Below, piece after piece: positions 14,787-17,235 of a DNA stretch of 17,235 bases (position 1 is its first letter; every line of letters starts with the position of its first letter). The position numbers and the translations under genes were made by a program. The notes beneath the pieces were generated by a model. The model saw only the letters and a list, made by a program, of their open reading frames with translations. It had not been told where the DNA came from and did no database searches. Origin of the DNA: an uncultured Parabacteroides sp. (lineage in GTDB: Bacteria; Bacteroidota; Bacteroidia; Bacteroidales; Tannerellaceae); assembly GCA_937894065.1 (NCBI GenBank), contig CALCST010000011.1, forward strand, positions 1 to 17,235, read 5' to 3'.

Positions 14787-16637
14787 CTACAACACCGGCA
14801 ACAAATATTTCCATATCAGATTTATTTCTGCCTGCATATCACCGATATTTGCCGTAGTGACAATAACCGCATCCTTTTCAGGAAGCACAATTATATACTG
14901 TCCGTTGGCACCATCTGCCCTGAATGCATTATTGCGGCAACGCCACATCTGATAGCCATAGCCTTGCAGCCAGTCGCTGTTGCGTTTGCTCAAACCTTTT
15001 GACTTCAATTCTTCCGGACGAACACCGGCAGGATAAGACTCAACCAAAGCTGATGTAGCAACATCAAACCATGTTTCGGGCAGAAGCTGTTTTCCGTTCC
15101 ACTGTCCTTTCTGCAAGATGAACTGTCCCATCTTTGCCATATCTTCAGTGCGGATATATAATCCCCATCCTCCGCAGTTGATTCCCTGGGGACTTTCTTC
15201 CCAGTTCAGACCAACAATGCCAAGCGGACGGAACAATCGGGGATAAAGATATTCAACAAGGGTCTGACCGGTTACTTTCTGTATTATTGCAGAAAGCATA
15301 TAGGTTCCTAGGCTGTTGTAGCAGTAAAATGTTCCCGGTTCGTGCTCGAACGGAGCTGAAAGGAAAGCCTTGACCCAATCAACATTACCGGACTTACGAG
15401 TCAAGCCTGTCGGGTCTGTATCATGTCCGCCTGTCATAGTCAGCAAATGGCGGATTTCCAATTTCTCCAGATTCGGGCTGACGGTTGAAGGAAGTTTATC
15501 CGGGAAGAAAGATATTACCTTGTCTGTTTCCTTCAAAAGACCTTCGGAAACGGCAAAGCCTATAGCTGTTGCTGTGAATGTTTTACTGACGGAATTCATC
15601 ACATGAGGCTTGTTCCATTCTCCTTCACTCATCCATTTTTCAGTGATAACCTTTCCGTGCTGAAGTATCATCAAGCTATGCAAGTCCTGATTTTCTTTCT
15701 GAACGGCTTTAAGATATTTATCAACTGCCTTTGTCACTTTTGGAGAAGCTTCGGCACGAGGAAGTGATTTGGTCAAATCGTTATAGCTGATCAGGCGTAT
15801 TCCTTTTTCTTTTATCACTTCTTTTACCTTCTGACTGGTGAAAAGATTAGTAACACCCTGACGGTCCTCGGCAACATTTTCATATCCGATGTGTCCGACG
15901 GTCTGCATTTCTTCGTTGTCCAGCGCCGGATGGTCGATAAACATATAATTCTTTCCCGGCTCCAGTTTGTTCAGACGGCTGATAAAGCTTTTCTCCTTTT
16001 CTTCAGAAGTTTTGCTTGGTCCGTCATATCCCGCATATGAGAAGTTATATTCTTTCATGGAATCGGCTCTGTCCACAGCCGGAAGATTATATTCCTTTGC
16101 AAGACGTTTGACGAGAGCATTTACTTCGGGAGAAAATCCTGTTGCGCCCATATGTCCGGAAATATGGCTGATTTGCGGAATATTCTTCAAAGCCAACTCT
16201 ATCTGTGCTCTGAATTCCTGTTCTATTTCATCTATGTTCCATTTATTCTCAGTAATTGCCAATCCTGGATAGTTAGGATTCTTTCCCATCATCGGAAAGA
16301 AATATCCATTGCTATCAACCAGGCTCGGGCAGTTAGTGAGCGGCCGCCATTTGATATTATCCCATTCACTTGTGATGGCAAGGTGCAAGCCGACATCAAT
16401 TCCGGGATTTTCCCTCAGCATACGTGCTGCCTCCGGGAACCAGGGAGTTACAACCATAACTTCGATTGAGGTTTCTATTCCGTTTTTGTAACCTTCCATA
16501 CAAGCAATGTTTGCTGAACGGAATGAACCCATATCATCTGCCCTTATAATCAGATTTGCTACATTATTCTGAGCAAAAGCAGAGAATGCAGAAAAAGCAC
16601 ACATAAATGCTGTTCCTAATAAAATATGTTTTTTCAT
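14787..16637 (-). CDS. secreted fusion: ChbG/YdjC-like deacetylase plus serine beta-lactamase-like hydrolase
   Basis: The 616-residue protein starts with a signal peptide (cleavage after AFA, residue 22), so it acts outside the cytoplasm. Residues about 24-295 match the YdjC/ChbG/HpnK carbohydrate deacetylase fold, with RADD (Asp34, Asp35), GLHL (His85) and SHISGH (His158, His162) as likely metal and catalytic residues. Residues about 310-616 match the beta-lactamase/DD-peptidase/esterase family: SVSK (Ser349, Lys352) is the SxxK nucleophile motif, YCYNS (438-442) stands at the YxN position, and a DGANGQ segment stands at the KTG position. Such hydrolases are often esterases rather than antibiotic-resistance enzymes. 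Both active sites look complete, in one uninterrupted frame. It starts 17 nt after the thioesterase stop, so the two are probably co-transcribed. The fusion suggests deacetylation and ester or peptide cleavage on one glycan, which is inference. Confidence 0.85.
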   Translation of the reverse strand: MKKHILLGTAFMCAFSAFSAFAQNNVANLIIRADDMGSFRSANIACMEGYKNGIETSIEVMVVTPWFPEAARMLRENPGIDVGLHLAITSEWDNIKWRPLTNCPSLVDSNGYFFPMMGKNPNYPGLAITENKWNIDEIEQEFRAQIELALKNIPQISHISGHMGATGFSPEVNALVKRLAKEYNLPAVDRADSMKEYNFSYAGYDGPSKTSEEKEKSFISRLNKLEPGKNYMFIDHPALDNEEMQTVGHIGYENVAEDRQGVTNLFTSQKVKEVIKEKGIRLISYNDLTKSLPRAEASPKVTKAVDKYLKAVQKENQDLHSLMILQHGKVITEKWMSEGEWNKPHVMNSVSKTFTATAIGFAVSEGLLKETDKVISFFPDKLPSTVSPNLEKLEIRHLLTMTGGHDTDPTGLTRKSGNVDWVKAFLSAPFEHEPGTFYCYNSLGTYMLSAIIQKVTGQTLVEYLYPRLFRPLGIVGLNWEESPQGINCGGWGLYIRTEDMAKMGQFILQKGQWNGKQLLPETWFDVATSALVESYPAGVRPEELKSKGLSKRNSDWLQGYGYQMWRCRNNAFRADGANGQYIIVLPEKDAVIVTTANIGDMQAEINLIWKYLLPVL

Positions 16638-16654
16638 GATATTGGAATTTATAT

Positions 16655-17071
16655 TTATTCAACTTGTGATTCTACTACGCAAAAAGTTCCCGAAGCCTTA
16701 CCAACCAATTTATCGTCACAATAAATCTCACATTCGCAGAAATGCAAACGGCGTCCGGGTTTAATGACAAATCCTTTGGCTATCAGCTCATATCCCCATG
16801 CTGCGCGGAGGAAAGAAATCTTCAGCTCGGCAGTGAGGACATCGTTTTCGAAAGGAGTCATTGTGTATGCAGCAAATCCGGCTATGGTGTCCGCCAATGC
16901 GGCAAGAACTCCGCCATGAGTCACACCACTATACTGGCGCTGCTCGTCACGCAATGGCATACGAGCCTCAACATAACCTTCTTCTATTTTGCTGAAATGA
17001 ATTCCAAGGAAATTTACATAAGGATTTGTGGCTATTCTCTCTTTTATTTTTTCCAATAATTTTTCATCCAT
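16655..17071 (-). CDS. PaaI-type hotdog-fold thioesterase
   Basis: The 138-residue protein fits the PaaI/YdiI family of hotdog-fold acyl-CoA thioesterases. The core motif GVTHGGVLAALADTIAGFA contains His52-Gly53-Gly54 and Asp61, the usual position of the catalytic acid. It has no signal peptide, so it should be cytoplasmic. The substrate is unknown; family members act on phenylacetyl-CoA-like or aromatic CoA esters, among others. It lies 17 nt upstream of the secreted fusion gene, although their cell compartments differ. I found no exact promoter match in the 109 nt between it and the insertion sequence. Confidence 0.85.
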   Translation of the reverse strand: MDEKLLEKIKERIATNPYVNFLGIHFSKIEEGYVEARMPLRDEQRQYSGVTHGGVLAALADTIAGFAAYTMTPFENDVLTAELKISFLRAAWGYELIAKGFVIKPGRRLHFCECEIYCDDKLVGKASGTFCVVESQVE

Positions 17072-17188
17072 GATATTTAAGATTAAAGTTTACACTTATA
17101 ATTGACTATAAAAATATATCAATCATATTATACATGCAATATATGCATAAAATAAAAAAGAGGTCGCCCCCAATAAAATTTGACATGC

Positions 17189-17220
17189 ACCCCGAAAGTT
17201 AGACAAAAAACTTTCGGGGT
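17189..17220 (+). promoter_or_regulatory. hairpin at the insertion sequence end, upstream of the transposase start
   Basis: ACCCCGAAAGTT (17189-17200) and AACTTTCGGGGT (17209-17220) form a perfect 12-bp stem with an 8-nt loop, followed by TTTTG and then ATG. Placed between the terminal repeat and the transposase start, it could stop incoming transcription or hide the start site in read-through RNA, as known for several insertion sequences. The perfect pairing is seen; the function is inferred. Confidence 0.65.
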
Positions 17221-17226
17221 TTTGTT

Positions 17227-17235
17227 ATGTCTAAA
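17227..17235 (+). CDS. start of a putative IS transposase orfA (partial)
   Basis: ATG-TCT-AAA (Met-Ser-Lys) begins 7 nt after the hairpin and runs off the window. Only three codons are visible, so the call rests on its position in the IS3-like end, where orfA is expected. Confidence 0.4.

Larger units (their letters stand above)
17181..17235 (+). mobile_element. left end of an IS3-family-like insertion sequence (IS150-type), cut by the window
   Basis: The sequence from TGACATGCACCCCGAAAG onward resembles the terminal repeat of IS3-family elements of the IS150 type, which begin with TG and carry a CACCC-type block. It is followed within 47 nt by a possible orfA start. The other end and the target duplication lie outside the window, so the exact boundary at 17181 is inferred. 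Confidence 0.6.

Noticed and set aside
14787..15700. Beta-lactam resistance gene
   Set aside because: The SxxK motif is present, but the domain is fused to a carbohydrate deacetylase and has DGANGQ rather than a clear KTG; an esterase or peptidase role is more likely.

Overview
The window comes from a Bacteroidales chromosome, most likely a Bacteroides/Phocaeicola-type gut bacterium. The evidence is a TamL-type Omp85 lipoprotein, the run rimP-nusA-infB-cvpA-sufB-sufC-sufD, A-rich start-codon contexts (ctaaaaATG) without Shine-Dalgarno sites, a promoter fitting the Bacteroides TTTG/TAnnTTTG pattern, a PD-(D/E)XK transposase-family protein with a Gly/Glu-repeat tail, and a GH43-like lipoprotein. 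I could not fix the species.

Layout. Positions 1-402 hold REP-like palindromic repeats. tamL (562-2871, +) follows and meets sufD (minus strand) at a symmetrical hairpin terminator (about 3004-3039). From 12247 down to 3091 the minus strand carries seven housekeeping genes in one direction: rimP, nusA, infB, cvpA, sufB, sufC, sufD. Their products serve ribosome maturation, transcription elongation and termination, translation initiation, a membrane function, and Fe-S cluster assembly. A near-perfect Bacteroides-type promoter lies at 12460-12490, with a terminator-like hairpin between it and rimP. Upstream of that come accessory genes, also on the minus strand: a PD-(D/E)XK nuclease-family protein, a GH43-like lipoprotein, a secreted two-domain protein (ChbG/YdjC-like deacetylase joined to a serine beta-lactamase-like hydrolase), and a PaaI-type thioesterase 17 nt upstream of the fusion gene. 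The window ends inside the left end of an IS3-family-like insertion sequence (17181 onward).

The most unusual signal is in the gaps between genes. Several are filled by a repeat family built on an 8-bp period. One form is A-rich on the sense strand (ACTCAAAA/ACTTAAAA) and runs up to or close to the start codons of tamL, sufC and rimP. The other form is GTTGACAA/GTTGACGA-like and folds into long inverted repeats between infB and cvpA, between cvpA and sufB, in the rimP leader, and upstream of the GH43 gene. The two forms merge in phase in the sufB-sufC gap and the rimP leader, so they look like variants of one element. One copy appears to supply the stop codon of cvpA. The second notable item is the deacetylase/serine-hydrolase fusion.
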